Shown here: positions 19,771 through 19,791 of the stretch, one piece after another | How the letters are laid out: every line of letters begins with the position of its first letter | How positions within the stretch are numbered: the first letter of the stretch is position 1 | From: CAZEQL01 sp964514415 | GTDB lineage: Bacteria > Chloroflexota > Dehalococcoidia > GIF9 > AB-539-J10 | Length of the DNA stretch: 19,791 nucleotides | Direction of reading: 5' to 3' | Assembly: GCA_964514415.1 (NCBI GenBank) | Contig: CAZEQL010000020.1 | Coordinates: 1-19,791 of the forward strand | Made by a program: the position numbers and the translations under genes | The notes under the pieces: generated by a model | Databases searched by the model: none | Told to the model about the DNA's origin: nothing | Seen by the model: only the letters and a program-made list of their open reading frames with translations

Positions 19771-19791
19771 CAAACCAGGGTTACTCGCCCT

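Larger units (their letters stand above)
19369..19791. other. right-hand non-coding stretch
   Basis: No convincing complete gene is seen here. It contains the possible coding remnant, the half-tRNA-Lys with a weak terminator behind it, about 130 bp (19601-19728) in which nothing is recognised, and a strong minus-strand terminator near the edge. The change from a dense same-strand operon to sparse sequence marks a boundary. Confidence 0.5.

Noticed and set aside
1..19791. CRISPR array, transposase or insertion sequence in the window
   Set aside because: No regularly spaced identical repeats, no transposase or integrase gene and no long terminal inverted repeats were seen; only short non-autonomous repeat units.

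Overview
This window is mostly one long, same-strand gene cluster for a membrane-bound, energy-converting group 4 [NiFe] hydrogenase and its maturation, from an anaerobic bacterium of moderate G+C. The short dispersed repeats of the 'TCATTGCGAG..GCGAAGCAA' kind, the split NuoC/NuoD-type subunits and the Hyc/Hyf-like gene set would fit an uncultured Dehalococcoidia/Chloroflexota-like anaerobe. That placement is inference from general resemblance only; no marker gene in the window fixes the taxonomy.

Layout. Positions 1-156 hold a near-perfect sigma-70-type promoter and a leader of about 110 nt. Positions 157-4284 encode a soluble electron-transfer arm: a sulfhydrogenase-beta-like 4Fe-4S protein, a gamma-like FAD/NAD(P)/2Fe-2S reductase, a bis-MGD molybdopterin oxidoreductase related to formate dehydrogenase H and NuoG, and a HycB-like four-cluster ferredoxin. 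Positions 4285-12106 encode the hydrogenase proper: NuoH-like anchor, NuoB-like small subunit, NuoC-like subunit, NiFe-binding NuoD/HycE-like large subunit, a large HyfB/NuoL-like antiporter-type subunit, MrpB/MbhD-like, MrpC/NuoK-like and MrpD/NuoN-like membrane subunits, and a HycF-like ferredoxin. Six junctions are exact 4-bp ATGA overlaps, so this reads as one translationally coupled operon. Positions 12154-18903 hold maturation genes: a HycI-type endopeptidase, hypF, an MFS transporter lying between hypF and hypC, then hypC-hypD-hypE. hypA and hypB are not in the window. acpS follows (19009-19368). The last 420 bp hold no convincing gene, but contain a 3'-half tRNA-Lys(CTT) on the minus strand and a strong minus-strand terminator.

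How it may work together (inference): the flavin/Fe-S reductase arm and the molybdopterin protein would exchange electrons with NAD(P)H, ferredoxin or a C1/other substrate. HycB- and HycF-like ferredoxins would carry electrons to the NiFe site, and proton reduction would be coupled to ion translocation through the two antiporter-like subunits. The molybdopterin protein lacks the Sec/Cys-His pair of true formate dehydrogenases, so formate hydrogenlyase activity should not be assumed.

Most notable: the unusual combination of modules in the operon; the altered active site of the FDH-like subunit; repeat-derived segments carried in frame inside hypF (two) and at the start of the HycI-type gene; and the half-tRNA, which looks like an attachment-site scar at the edge of a possible integrated element to the right.
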